The notes under the pieces were generated by a model. It saw only the letters and a program-made list of their open reading frames with translations. It did not search any database and was not told the DNA's origin. Source: Dechloromonas sp. (GTDB taxonomy: Bacteria; Pseudomonadota; Gammaproteobacteria; Burkholderiales; Rhodocyclaceae). From it: a stretch of DNA of 38,587 nt. Location of the stretch: the NCBI GenBank assembly GCA_008933675.1, contig WBUO01000013.1:1-38587 (forward strand), in the 5' to 3' direction. The position numbers and the translations under genes are program-made. This document shows, in pieces, positions 1 through 7,674 of this stretch (its first letter is position 1; every line of letters begins with the position of its first letter).

Positions 1-1
1 G

Positions 2-106
2 CTCGGCACCTTCTTCACGCTGTTCGTCGTGCCGACCGTGTATACGCTGCTCGCCGCACGCAAGCAGCCGACGGGAGGTGGGGTGCCGGCAGGACAGGGG
101 GTATAG
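2..106 (+). CDS. RND efflux pump inner-membrane subunit, C-terminal end only
   Basis: The window opens inside a gene. The frame starting at base 2 reads 34 residues, beginning LGTFFTLFVVPTVYTLLAAR, and stops at TAG 104-106. GTxFTLFVVPxxY followed by a short polar tail is the last transmembrane helix and C-terminus of AcrB/MexB-type resistance-nodulation-division transporters. These are proton-driven trimeric inner-membrane pumps that work with a periplasmic adaptor and an outer-membrane channel. Substrate cannot be judged from this fragment, and the partner genes would lie upstream, outside the window. An imperfect hairpin follows the stop (114-136). Confidence 0.8.
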   Translation, partial: LGTFFTLFVVPTVYTLLAARKQPTGGGVPAGQGV

Positions 107-113
107 TTTCCGT

Positions 114-136
114 ACGGACGTGTATCCGTCGTCCGT
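114..136 (+). repeat. Inverted repeat after the RND gene
   Basis: ACGGACG (114-120) and CGTCCGT (130-136) are perfect 7-base arms around a 9-base loop, just after the RND stop codon and 28 bases before the next ATG. No T-run follows, so this could be a weak terminator, an mRNA-end structure, or a site in the leader of the response-regulator gene. The arms are directly visible; the role is inferred. Confidence 0.35.
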
Positions 137-164
137 CCATACAACAAGAAGAAGGGACAAGAAA

Positions 165-1292
165 ATGGATTCCAGATTGCGCGTGTTCGTCGTCGACGAC
201 GATCCTGTCCTGCTCGAGATTCTCGACGACCTGCTGGCTGCCGAATTCGAGCGCGAACTGTTTGCTTCCGGGGAAGCATGCCTGGCTCGCGTTGCCGGAT
301 GTCGTCCGGACATCGTGGTGCTTGACCTGACACTGCCGGGTATCGATGGCTACGAGGTGTGCCGGCGCCTGAAGGATGACTGGGAAACGCACGACATTCC
401 CATCCTCTTCGTCTCTGCCAAGGACGATATCGAGACCCGGCTGCTCTGCTACGAAGCCGGTGGCGACGATTTCATCCAGAAACCGTTCGAGGTCGACGAG
501 CTGCTGCGCAAGGCCCGTGTTGCCGCCCGCATCATCACGGCCAAGCGCGCCTTGCACGAACAGGCCGGCTATGCCCAGCGCACCGCGATGTCGGCAATGG
601 TCAGCATGGGGGAACTGGGTGTCGTGCTGCAGTTCCTCAGCAAGTCGTTCGCCTGTGCCGATGCCGGGGAGCTGGCGGAAGCCCTGGTTGCCGCCATGGA
701 GCAGTACGAGCTGAACGTTGCCGTGCAGTTGCGGACGAGCGCAACGGTGCTGTCGTTCAGCCGCAACGGTCGCGATGTGCCGCTCGAGGCTTCCGTCCTC
801 AACCACGTCCGCCAGTCCGGCCGCATCTTCCAGTTCCGTTCGCGCTGTGTCTTCAACTACGGCGATGTCACGCTGCTGGTGAACAACATGCCGCTCGACG
901 ATGCCGAGCGTTGCGGGCGAATCCGCGACAACGGCGCCCTGCTTGCCGAAGGAGCGGCAGCGCGGATGCGCGCCATCGAGGCCGAGAGCCTGGCACGCTA
1001 CCGCCGGGCAGCGCTGGAGGAGGCCCTGCCGCGCGTACGCGAGACGCTCGATGCCGTGCAGAGCAACTACCGGCGCAATTCGCTCGAATTGACGCAGGTG
1101 ATGATCGAATTCCAGGAGGCCCTGGGCAAGTCCTTCATCAATCTCGGGCTGACCGAGACCCAGGAAGAGCAGATGACGGCGATGGCTTCGGCCTACATGC
1201 AGCGCATGGTCGGCTCGCAGGACGAGAGCCTGCAGACCATCGGCCAGTTGCAGGAACTGGCCGACGGCATCGAGAGGCTGCTCAGCCGTTGA
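165..1292 (+). CDS. Response regulator with a receiver domain and an uncharacterised C-terminal region
   Basis: The protein has 375 residues. Residues 5-125 form a CheY-like receiver: acidic pocket D11-D13, phospho-acceptor D54 in [10 protein letters not shown]84, and K106 in the QKPF motif. The remaining 250 residues match no output domain I recognise: no helix-turn-helix, GGDEF, EAL or HD-GYP signature. They contain a mixed segment (about 150-265) that could be GAF-like, and a charged, probably coiled-coil tail (about 285-375). The open frame extends upstream to base 78, but ATG 165 begins the receiver at the usual place and follows the purine-rich GAAGGGACAAG. No histidine kinase is adjacent, so this is an orphan regulator. 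Its 3' end overlaps the convergent miaA by 11 bases. It probably acts by protein-protein interaction or on a small ligand, which is inference. Confidence 0.85.
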   Translation: MDSRLRVFVVDDDPVLLEILDDLLAAEFERELFASGEACLARVAGCRPDIVVLDLTLPGIDGYEVCRRLKDDWETHDIPILFVSAKDDIETRLLCYEAGGDDFIQKPFEVDELLRKARVAARIITAKRALHEQAGYAQRTAMSAMVSMGELGVVLQFLSKSFACADAGELAEALVAAMEQYELNVAVQLRTSATVLSFSRNGRDVPLEASVLNHVRQSGRIFQFRSRCVFNYGDVTLLVNNMPLDDAERCGRIRDNGALLAEGAAARMRAIEAESLARYRRAALEEALPRVRETLDAVQSNYRRNSLELTQVMIEFQEALGKSFINLGLTETQEEQMTAMASAYMQRMVGSQDESLQTIGQLQELADGIERLLSR

Positions 1293-2226
1293 GGAAGCGC
1301 TCTACCCGCTGAGCGATCTGCGTCGCCAGGTCGGGGGCCAGGCAGTCGTAAGCTTCGCTGCTGAAGGAATTGCCGATCCAGGTGATCTGTCGCTTGGCCA
1401 GCTGGCGCGTCGCATAGATGCCGCGGTCGCGCATTTCCGGCATGCTCATCAGGCCGTCCTGGGCTTCCCACATCTGGCGGTAGCCGACGCAGCGCATCGA
1501 TGGCAGGTTGAGGCTCAGCGTGTATTTCCGGCGTAGCCGGCGCACTTCGTCATCGAGGCCGGCCAGCAGCATCTCGTCGAAACGGCGGGCGATGCGGGCG
1601 TGCAGCACGGCGCGCTCGGCGGGCAGCAGGCCTAAGCTGAGGAAGGTGTAGGGTGGCTGCTGCTGCTGGCTCTCGGCCAGCAGTTCGGACATCGGTCGGC
1701 CGCTGAGGATGCAGATTTCCAGAGCCCGTTGCAGGCGCTGGCTGTCGCCGGGATGCAGGCGGGCGGCTGTAGCCGGGTCGAGCACGGCGAGGCGGGCATG
1801 CATGGCCGGCCAGCCGAGGCGGGCAGCCTCGGCATCGATCTCGCTACGCAGGGCGGCATCGGCCTGCGGCAATTCGGCGAGACCCTGCAGCAGGGAACGG
1901 AAATACAGCATGGTTCCGCCGACCAGCAGCGGTACCCTGCCGGCCGCCGTGATCTCCTGCATCGCCGCCAGCGCGTCGGCGCGGAAGCGCGCCGCCGAGT
2001 AGCTTTCTTCGGGGCTGATCAGATCGATCAGTCGGTGCGGATAGCGGGCCAGCGTCTGCCGGTCCGGCTTGGCGGTACCAATATCCATGTCGCGGAAGAC
2101 CTGCGCCGAGTCGACACTGATCAGTTCGACGGGGAAACGGTCGGCCAGCGCCATGGCGACGGCAGTCTTGCCCGAGGCGGTCGGACCCATCAGCAGGATG
2201 GCAGGGGGCAGGCGGGGGGAATTCAT
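1282..2226 (-). CDS. miaA: tRNA dimethylallyltransferase
   Basis: MiaA transfers a dimethylallyl group from DMAPP to N6 of A37 in tRNAs that read UNN codons, the first step towards ms2i6A. The 314-residue protein has the P-loop GPTASGKT close to its N-terminus, then [18 protein letters not shown] and the family segments [18 protein letters not shown] and [12 protein letters not shown]. Length and motif order are normal. The open frame reaches 2244, but ATG 2226 places the P-loop at the standard distance. The gene lies 27 bases downstream of the LysR gene on the same strand. It is not next to mutL, its common neighbour in other Proteobacteria, though mutL is 3.6 kb away on the same strand. It converges on the response-regulator gene and overlaps it by 11 bases. 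Confidence 0.95.
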   Translation of the reverse strand: MNSPRLPPAILLMGPTASGKTAVAMALADRFPVELISVDSAQVFRDMDIGTAKPDRQTLARYPHRLIDLISPEESYSAARFRADALAAMQEITAAGRVPLLVGGTMLYFRSLLQGLAELPQADAALRSEIDAEAARLGWPAMHARLAVLDPATAARLHPGDSQRLQRALEICILSGRPMSELLAESQQQQPPYTFLSLGLLPAERAVLHARIARRFDEMLLAGLDDEVRRLRRKYTLSLNLPSMRCVGYRQMWEAQDGLMSMPEMRDRGIYATRQLAKRQITWIGNSFSSEAYDCLAPDLATQIAQRVERFLNG

Positions 2227-2253
2227 GGCGGCGAATGCTAACACGGCCGCTGT

Positions 2254-3156
2254 TCAGGCTCCGGCCAGCCAGGGCGGTACGGCGAAGCGCTCGACCAGAT
2301 GGTCGATCAGGGCGCGGACGGCCGGTGCCAGATGGCGCCGTGAAGCATACAACGCGTAGATGGTCAGTTCGCGTGGCTTCCATTCGGGCAGGACCGGGCA
2401 CAGGGTGCCGGCTGCCAGTGCCGATGCCGCCAGATAGGCCGGGACCAGAGCGATGCCATGGCCGGCCAGTGCCGCCTGCAGCAGCACGGTCGCCTCGTTG
2501 GCGGTGAAGCGGCAGTCGACGGCGATCGTCCGCGTTTCTTCGCCACGCTGCAGGCGCCACTCGTGGCGGCCGAAGTGGCTGTGGCCGAGGCAGCGCTGGC
2601 CGGCCAGATCGCCCGGCTCGGCCAGCGGCCCGCGGCTGCTCAGGTAGCCCGGAGCGGCAACCAGTACCGAGGCACAGGCGGCCAGCGGCCGGGCGATCAG
2701 TGCCGGGTCGGGTTCGGCGCTGATGCGGATGGCGAGGTCGATGCGCGCTTCGACCAGATTGAGGGCCCGGTCACCGGCGTCGAGATCGATCTTCAGTTGC
2801 GGATGGCGGACGAGAAACTCGCCCAGTGCGGCGGCCAGATGGGTGTGGGCGAAGGACATGCTGCTGGTCAGCCGCAACTGGCCACGCAGCTGGCCGTCGG
2901 CCGGGGCGATCTCCTCTTCCAGGCTGGCGCGCAGCGCGAGCATGTCGTGGCTGCGCCGCAGGCACTGTTCGCCGGCGTCCGTCAGCGTCACCCGGCGTGT
3001 CGTCCGTTGCAGCAGGCGGGCGCCGAGCCATTGCTCCAGTTCGGCAACGGCACGGGTGACCATCGGGCGCGACAGCTCCAGGCGATCGGCGGTGGCCGTG
3101 AAACTGCCGCTTTCGGCAATGTCGGCAAAGATATGCAGAGCGGTCAGGCGGTCCAT
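2254..3156 (-). CDS. LysR-family transcriptional regulator
   Basis: The 300-residue protein has the standard LysR layout: an N-terminal winged helix-turn-helix (residues 1-60; GSFTATADRLELSRPMVTRA covers the recognition helix) and a periplasmic-binding-like effector domain (about 90-295). This looks like the large subgroup that starts MDRLTALxxF. ATG 3156 was chosen over an in-frame ATG at 3186 because the family normally begins at this point; neither has a clear ribosome-binding site. It is transcribed divergently from the exported metallo-beta-lactamase-fold gene at 3262 with a 105-bp shared promoter region, the usual arrangement for a LysR protein and its target. The effector cannot be told from sequence. 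Confidence 0.92.
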   Translation of the reverse strand: MDRLTALHIFADIAESGSFTATADRLELSRPMVTRAVAELEQWLGARLLQRTTRRVTLTDAGEQCLRRSHDMLALRASLEEEIAPADGQLRGQLRLTSSMSFAHTHLAAALGEFLVRHPQLKIDLDAGDRALNLVEARIDLAIRISAEPDPALIARPLAACASVLVAAPGYLSSRGPLAEPGDLAGQRCLGHSHFGRHEWRLQRGEETRTIAVDCRFTANEATVLLQAALAGHGIALVPAYLAASALAAGTLCPVLPEWKPRELTIYALYASRRHLAPAVRALIDHLVERFAVPPWLAGA

Positions 3157-3172
3157 TGTTTCAATTTGCGTA

Positions 3173-3191
3173 ATAAATAAGCGCATTTTAT
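3173..3191. promoter_or_regulatory. Candidate LysR operator in the divergent promoter region
   Basis: The AT-rich block between the LysR gene and the metallo-hydrolase gene (3157-3261) contains an interrupted palindrome, ATAAA-N9-TTTAT. It lies next to the LysR start, a common position for the recognition site of an autoregulating LysR protein. The palindrome is visible; its assignment is inferred from position. No convincing -35/-10 pair could be fixed for either gene. Confidence 0.35.
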
Positions 3192-3261
3192 TGGATTTAT
3201 CCGCTCGCTTTGTGAAATTAAAGTGGCAGCCGTCTACTCATCACCCCGCAAGGAGAAAACC

Positions 3262-4122
3262 ATGATCCGTTCCACCCTGATCGCTGCCACGCTCGCCCTG
3301 TCCTTTGGCGCGGAGGCAGCCCAACCCCTGCAAATCCAGGTCTACAACGCGCCGGCCGGCAGCTTTCACGTCAATTCGGTGCTGGTCAGCGGGGCCCGGG
3401 AAGCGCTGGTCATCGACGCCGGTTTCACCCGTGCCGACGCACTGCGCATTGCCGCCAACGTGCTCGACAGCGGCAAGCAGTTGAAAGCCATCTACGTCAG
3501 TCAGGCCGATCCCGATTACTACTTCGGCGTCGAGGTGCTCAAGGGGCTGTTCCCCCAGGCCGAGGTGCTGGCCAGTCCCGCCGTGCTGGAGCGGATCAGG
3601 GCCAGGCTGCCGGGGAAGATCGCCTTCTGGGGACCGAAGATGGGAGCGAACGCGCCGCAGCAGCCAATCCTGCCGCAGGCCTTGCCCGGTAACCGCCTCA
3701 CCGTCGACGGCGAAACGCTGGAGATTCGCGGTCTCGACGGCAGCCTGGCCCACCGTCCCTATGTGTGGATTCCCGCGCTGCGTGCCATCGTCGGCAACAT
3801 CGGCGTTTTCGGCAACCTGCATGTGTGGACCGCCGATACGCAGCAACGCGAAGAGCGCCAGGCATGGCTTGCCCAGCTCGACGAGATGGCCGCCCTCGGA
3901 CCGGCACTCGTCGTGCCCGGCCACATGCAGCCCGGCACGCCGCTCGACGCCGGCGGCATTGCCCATACCCGCGACTATCTGCGCCGCTTCGACAGCGAGG
4001 CTGCAACCAGCTCCAGTGCCGCCGAGCTGATCGGGCGCATGCAGGCCGCCTACCCGCAGGCCGGGCTGGGTATCGCGCTGGACATCGGGGCCAAGGTCAT
4101 CAAGGGCGAAATGCAGTGGTAG
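3262..4122 (+). CDS. Exported metallo-beta-lactamase-fold hydrolase with a degenerate metal motif
   Basis: The 286-residue protein starts at ATG 3262, 6 bases after AGGAG. Residues 1-20 form a signal peptide ending near AEA-AQ. The body matches the metallo-beta-lactamase fold: an early strand with VIDAGF, then the position of the metal motif, and later VVPGHM, which carries a conserved histidine. The usual HxHxDH signature is replaced by SQADPDYYFG, so both histidines of HxH and the last histidine are missing and only the aspartates remain. Zinc binding is therefore altered or lost. The protein should be periplasmic. The divergent LysR gene suggests an inducible role, perhaps on a lactone or other small ester, but the substrate is unknown. 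Confidence 0.8.
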   Translation: MIRSTLIAATLALSFGAEAAQPLQIQVYNAPAGSFHVNSVLVSGAREALVIDAGFTRADALRIAANVLDSGKQLKAIYVSQADPDYYFGVEVLKGLFPQAEVLASPAVLERIRARLPGKIAFWGPKMGANAPQQPILPQALPGNRLTVDGETLEIRGLDGSLAHRPYVWIPALRAIVGNIGVFGNLHVWTADTQQREERQAWLAQLDEMAALGPALVVPGHMQPGTPLDAGGIAHTRDYLRRFDSEAATSSSAAELIGRMQAAYPQAGLGIALDIGAKVIKGEMQW

Positions 4123-4236
4123 GCGAGGCATCGTCCGCCTGGCCCGCCTGCCGGTTCCGGCCGGCGGCAGCCGAAGCGCAGGGCGATGGGGCTCTTCTGT
4201 TATATTGACCCGCGATCCATCTCGACTTGCATAGAC

Positions 4237-4263
4237 AGCCAGCCCGGCGATTGCCGGCTGGCT
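4237..4263 (+). repeat. Strong hairpin in the leader of the Crp/Fnr-type gene
   Basis: AGCCAGCC-C-GGC (4237-4248) pairs with GCCGGCTGGCT (4253-4263) around the loop GATT: an 11-bp GC-rich stem with one bulged C. It ends 7 bases before the AGGAGG ribosome-binding site of the regulator gene at 4281. No T-run follows, so it is probably not a terminator. It may affect translation or mRNA stability of the regulator. Confidence 0.6.
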
Positions 4264-4280
4264 CATGGAAAGGAGGCGCC

Positions 4281-4979
4281 GTGCGGGACCATCAACCGAT
4301 CAACATCGAGACACATCTGGGCCATATTGCCTTGTTCAATGGACTGGGGGCCGATGAAATCGGCAAGATCGCCAAAGGAACGCGGGAAATCCGCTGCGAA
4401 AAGGGCGAGACACTGTTCCACCGCGGCGACCCGTGCAACGGGTTTCACATTGTGGTCTTCGGACAGGTCAAGCTCTCCTTCACTTCACCGCAGGGCACCG
4501 AAAAAATCGTCGAAGTGATCAGTCAGGGGCAGAGTTTCGGCGAAGCGCTGATGCTGTTGAACAAGCCCTACGTCGTCTCCGCCCAGGCGCTCAGCGACTG
4601 CCTGCTGCTGCACGTTGCGAAGAGCGTCATTTTCGACGAACTGGAGCGCGATCATGGCTTCGGGCGCCGCATGCTGGCCGGGCTGGCCATGCGGACACAC
4701 CAGTTGATGCTCGATGTCGAGGGTTATTCGCTGCTGTCCGGCAAGCAGCGCATCATCGGTTACCTGCTGCTCGAGATTCCGGAAGGTGGGCCGGCGAACG
4801 ACACCGTGGACATCGAGCTGCCGGTGACCAAAGGCGTGATCGCCTCACGCCTCAATCTGACGCAGGAGCATTTCTCGCGCATCCTGCATGAGCTGGTCGA
4901 TCTCGGCCTGATCGAGGTGGAAGGCCGGAAAATCCGCATTCCCAGCGTCAGCCGCCTGAGCAGCCACCAGTTGCGCTAG
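4281..4979 (+). CDS. Crp/Fnr-family transcriptional regulator without iron-sulfur ligands
   Basis: The 232-residue protein has an N-terminal cyclic-nucleotide-binding-type beta roll (about 15-130; GETLFHRGDPCNGFHIVVFG), a dimer helix, and a C-terminal winged helix (about 155-225). The recognition segment TQEHFSRILHELVDLG has the E-x-x-S-R pattern of Fnr-type proteins, which predicts sites like TTGAT-N4-ATCAA. The N-terminal cysteine cluster of a 4Fe-4S Fnr is absent, so it resembles the Dnr (haem/NO) or general Crp group. The start is GTG 4281 because AAGGAGG lies 4 bases upstream; an in-frame TTG at 4227 has no such support. The stop overlaps the stop of the convergent phosphatase gene in a shared CTAG. 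No target operon is visible nearby, so its signal is unknown. Confidence 0.88.
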   Translation: MRDHQPINIETHLGHIALFNGLGADEIGKIAKGTREIRCEKGETLFHRGDPCNGFHIVVFGQVKLSFTSPQGTEKIVEVISQGQSFGEALMLLNKPYVVSAQALSDCLLLHVAKSVIFDELERDHGFGRRMLAGLAMRTHQLMLDVEGYSLLSGKQRIIGYLLLEIPEGGPANDTVDIELPVTKGVIASRLNLTQEHFSRILHELVDLGLIEVEGRKIRIPSVSRLSSHQLR

Positions 4980-5680
4980 CCGGCAGGGCCCGGGCAGCGG
5001 ATGACCAGCCGCCCGCCGTCGCGGCGGGCGGGCATGGCGAAGGAATAGCGGTCCACGCGACAGGCCAGTTCGAGGTCGGCAACCGGTAGCCTGGGATGGG
5101 CCGCTGTGCCGAATCGCCGTCCGAAGTCGGAATCGCGGACGCGCCGGGCGAAGCTTTCCGGCGACGGCGTTTCGCCGCAGAGCAGCGCCTCGATGTAGTC
5201 GGCACAGGCGATGTCCTCATCGCCATCGCGATCGACCCATTCGCCGGTGATGACGAAGCACACCTCGTCGGCGCCGGCGGCGCGGATGGCGTCCGCGGTC
5301 GCCCGGGCGCAGAGCAGGCTGGCAGCGTACAGCGCGCGGGCGCGGCTGAAACGCTGCAGGCCGCGAACGCCGGTCGCCGTGCTCATCACGATGTTCTTGC
5401 CGCGCAGGTCGGCCTGCTCCATCGCGGCGGGCGAATTGCCGAAATCGAATCCGCTGACCGGGTCGCCGCCAGCCACGGCGCCGACCGAAAGGCTGTCCGG
5501 CAGGGTCGCCAGCAACTGCATCGCGACGCCGATGCCATCGACCGGATAGATGGCCCGCGCGCCGCGGGCGAGTGCTACTGCCGCCGTGGTGAACGAGCGC
5601 AGGACATCGATGACGACAACCGTGTCCTCATGCGCAGGCTGATTCTGCAGGCGGTTCAGGTAAAGGCGGGAGAAGCGCAT
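4976..5680 (-). CDS. ComB-like 2-phosphosulfolactate phosphatase family protein
   Basis: The 234-residue protein resembles the ComB family, Mg-dependent phosphatases first described in coenzyme M synthesis. Visible family blocks are VVVIDVLRSFTTAAVALARG near the N-terminus, GGDPVSGFDFGNSP, MSTATGVRGLQ (the usual block reads TTNGT), and an acidic DEDIACADYIEALL segment near 170-190. ATG 5680 fits the family, which starts 15-20 residues before the VIDVLR block; the frame stays open further upstream but with a composition unlike a protein. No other coenzyme M gene is present and the host is a bacterium, so the physiological substrate is probably different. It overlaps the convergent regulator gene by 4 bases. 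mutL lies 127 bases upstream on the same strand. Confidence 0.75.
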   Translation of the reverse strand: MRFSRLYLNRLQNQPAHEDTVVVIDVLRSFTTAAVALARGARAIYPVDGIGVAMQLLATLPDSLSVGAVAGGDPVSGFDFGNSPAAMEQADLRGKNIVMSTATGVRGLQRFSRARALYAASLLCARATADAIRAAGADEVCFVITGEWVDRDGDEDIACADYIEALLCGETPSPESFARRVRDSDFGRRFGTAAHPRLPVADLELACRVDRYSFAMPARRDGGRLVIRCPGPAG

Positions 5681-5807
5681 CAGCGTGCGCCGGAATGCGG
5701 CTTGTTGCCCGTGCATACCCGTCTGGCCGGGAGGGCGAAAAAGGGGCCGGCTGCGCTGCGCAGCACAAGGTGCAGCGTTCTTCTTTCGTACCGGCGGCAG
5801 ATGGTGC

Positions 5808-7631
5808 TCACTGGCCGCGCAGGAAGAGTTTGTCCAGCTGGTCGAGCGACAGCTCGGTCCACGTCGGCCGGCCGTGGTTGCACTGGCCGGCACGTTCGGT
5901 TTCTTCCATCTGGCGCAGCAGGGCATTCATTTCCGGCAGCGTCAGCTGGCGTCGGGCACGTACGGCGCCGTGGCAGGCCATGGTGGCCAGCAGCTCGTTG
6001 CGGCGGGCCGTGGCCAGCTGGCTGAGGCCATGTTCGCGCAAATCGGCGATCAACGAGCGCGCCAGCGCCGCTGGATCACCGCCCTGCAGCAGCGCCGGCA
6101 CGCTGCGTACACCCAGCTGGTTGGGGCCGAGCGGGGCGATCTGGAAGCCGAGTCCGGCCAGCGCCGCTTCATGTTCCTCGACGGCAGCGATGTCGAGCGG
6201 CTCTGCCGAAAAAACCGCAGGGATCAGCAGGTTCTGGGTCGCCACCTGGCGGCTGTCGAAGGCTGTCTTCAGCTTTTCGTAAAGGATGCGCTCGTGCGCT
6301 GCGTGCATGTCGATCAGCACCAGGCCGCGGGCGTTCTGGGCCAGGATATAGATGCCGTGCAACTGGGCCAGGGCGTAGCCGAGGGGCGGCGCCTCGCCGT
6401 TCGCCGGCATTTCTGCCGTCGGCCGTTCGCCGGTGGCGGCGTGGAATTGCGGTGCTGCAGCGCTATGGCCGCCTGCCGGCCGGTCGAGGCCGTGTGCCGC
6501 CTTGGCGAAGGCCAGGTAGGCGGCGGCCGCCGGCTCGGCGACGCCAAGCGAGCCCTGGTGACGCAGCGGCGGCGGATGGCTGGGCGCGGGCTCGCGGTGC
6601 GCCGTGCTCGGGTACTCGGCGGCCACCAGGGATGGCGCCGCCGAGACCTGTACCGGCGCCGCCAGCGTGCGCTGCAGCGCGTGAAAGACGAACTGGTGCA
6701 TGCCGCGCGAATCGCGGAAGCGGACTTCGGTCTTGGCCGGATGGACATTGACGTCGACCAGCGCCGGGTCGATGGTCACGAACAGGCAGACGGCCGGCTG
6801 GCGGCTGCCGTGCAGCACGTCGCGGTAGGCTTCGCGCAGCGCGTGGGCGATCACCTTGTCGCGCACGAAGCGCCCATTGACGAAGACGTACTGGCCATCC
6901 TTGGCCTCGCCGGCACGGGTCGGATCGATGGCGAAGCCGGCGAGAGCGAGCGGACCGGCGGCCGCGTCGACCGGGCGGGCAGCGGCGAGGAAGTCGTCGC
7001 CGAGGATGTCGGCGATGCGCCGGGCGCTGTCGGCCGGCGCCAGCTGGAACAGGCTGCGGCCGTTGTGGGTCAGGCTGAAGGCGACGTCCGGGCGGGTCAG
7101 CGCCAGGCGCTTGACGGCGTCGGCGCAGTGGGCGAACTCGGTGCCTTCGGCCTTGAGGAACTTGCGCCGGGCCGGGGTGTTGAAATAAAGGTCGCGCATC
7201 TCGACCACGGTGCCGGCCATCAGCGCCACCGGTTCCGGCTCGGCACCCGGCTCGCCGCGCAGCTTCCAGGCATGGGCGGCACCCCGCTCGCGGCTGCTGA
7301 TCGTCAGCCGGGCGACGGAGGCGACCGAAGCCAGTGCCTCGCCACGGAAGCCGAGGCTGGCGACGCGCTCGAGATCGTCGAGCGAGACGATCTTCGAGGT
7401 CGCATGGCGGGTCAGGGCCAGTGCCAGCTGCTCCCTGGCGATGCCGCAGCCGTCGTCGGTGACGCGAATCAGCTTGACGCCACCTTCCTCGAGATGCACC
7501 TGGATTGCCTTGCTGCCGGCATCGAGGCTGTTTTCCAGCAGTTCTTTCAGCACCGAGGCGGGTCTTTCGACCACCTCGCCGGCGGCAATCTGGCTGATCA
7601 GGAGGTCGGGGAGGCGGGCGATGGTCGGCAT
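5808..7631 (-). CDS. mutL: DNA mismatch repair protein MutL, endonuclease type
   Basis: MutL links mismatch recognition by MutS to strand cleavage and excision. The 607-residue protein has an N-terminal GHKL ATPase with ELLENSLDAG, DDGCGI, RHATSK and GFRGEALASVASV, then a low-complexity linker (about 330-410) and a C-terminal dimerisation domain. The C-terminal domain carries DMHAAHERILYE from D441, which fits the endonuclease consensus DQHA(X)2E(X)4E with Met for Gln, together with ACHGAVRA and CNHGRP near the end. This is therefore the nicking type used by bacteria without MutH. The start at 7631 is only 7 bases from a -10-like element shared with the divergent dedA, so the transcript may be nearly leaderless. 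Confidence 0.96.
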   Translation of the reverse strand: MPTIARLPDLLISQIAAGEVVERPASVLKELLENSLDAGSKAIQVHLEEGGVKLIRVTDDGCGIAREQLALALTRHATSKIVSLDDLERVASLGFRGEALASVASVARLTISSRERGAAHAWKLRGEPGAEPEPVALMAGTVVEMRDLYFNTPARRKFLKAEGTEFAHCADAVKRLALTRPDVAFSLTHNGRSLFQLAPADSARRIADILGDDFLAAARPVDAAAGPLALAGFAIDPTRAGEAKDGQYVFVNGRFVRDKVIAHALREAYRDVLHGSRQPAVCLFVTIDPALVDVNVHPAKTEVRFRDSRGMHQFVFHALQRTLAAPVQVSAAPSLVAAEYPSTAHREPAPSHPPPLRHQGSLGVAEPAAAAYLAFAKAAHGLDRPAGGHSAAAPQFHAATGERPTAEMPANGEAPPLGYALAQLHGIYILAQNARGLVLIDMHAAHERILYEKLKTAFDSRQVATQNLLIPAVFSAEPLDIAAVEEHEAALAGLGFQIAPLGPNQLGVRSVPALLQGGDPAALARSLIADLREHGLSQLATARRNELLATMACHGAVRARRQLTLPEMNALLRQMEETERAGQCNHGRPTWTELSLDQLDKLFLRGQ

Positions 7632-7637
7632 CCGCGG

Positions 7638-7645
7638 ATTATAAT
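7638..7645. promoter_or_regulatory. Palindromic -10 element shared by mutL and dedA
   Basis: ATTATAAT is its own reverse complement and contains a perfect TATAAT on each strand (plus 7640-7645; minus 7643-7638). It sits in the 43-bp gap between the divergent mutL and dedA starts. No good -35 box is found at 16-18 bases in either direction. Assignment as a two-way -10 element is inferred from consensus and position. Confidence 0.5.
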
Positions 7646-7674
7646 GCGGCCTCGATCAAAGCCCGGCCCGCCGC

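Noticed and set aside
4205-4219. A possible Fnr site (TTGAC-N5-ATCCA) before the Crp/Fnr-type gene
   Set aside because: The spacer is 5 rather than 4 and both halves are degenerate, so it is not listed as a feature.
3241-4266. A 341-codon minus-strand frame opposite the metallo-hydrolase gene
   Set aside because: Shadow of the signal-peptide-bearing hydrolase gene; no start signal and no recognisable motif.
5681-5807. A possible terminator between mutL and the ComB-like gene
   Set aside because: Only a 5-bp CTGCG/CGCAG stem is present, followed by CCCCTTTT some bases later; too weak to call.
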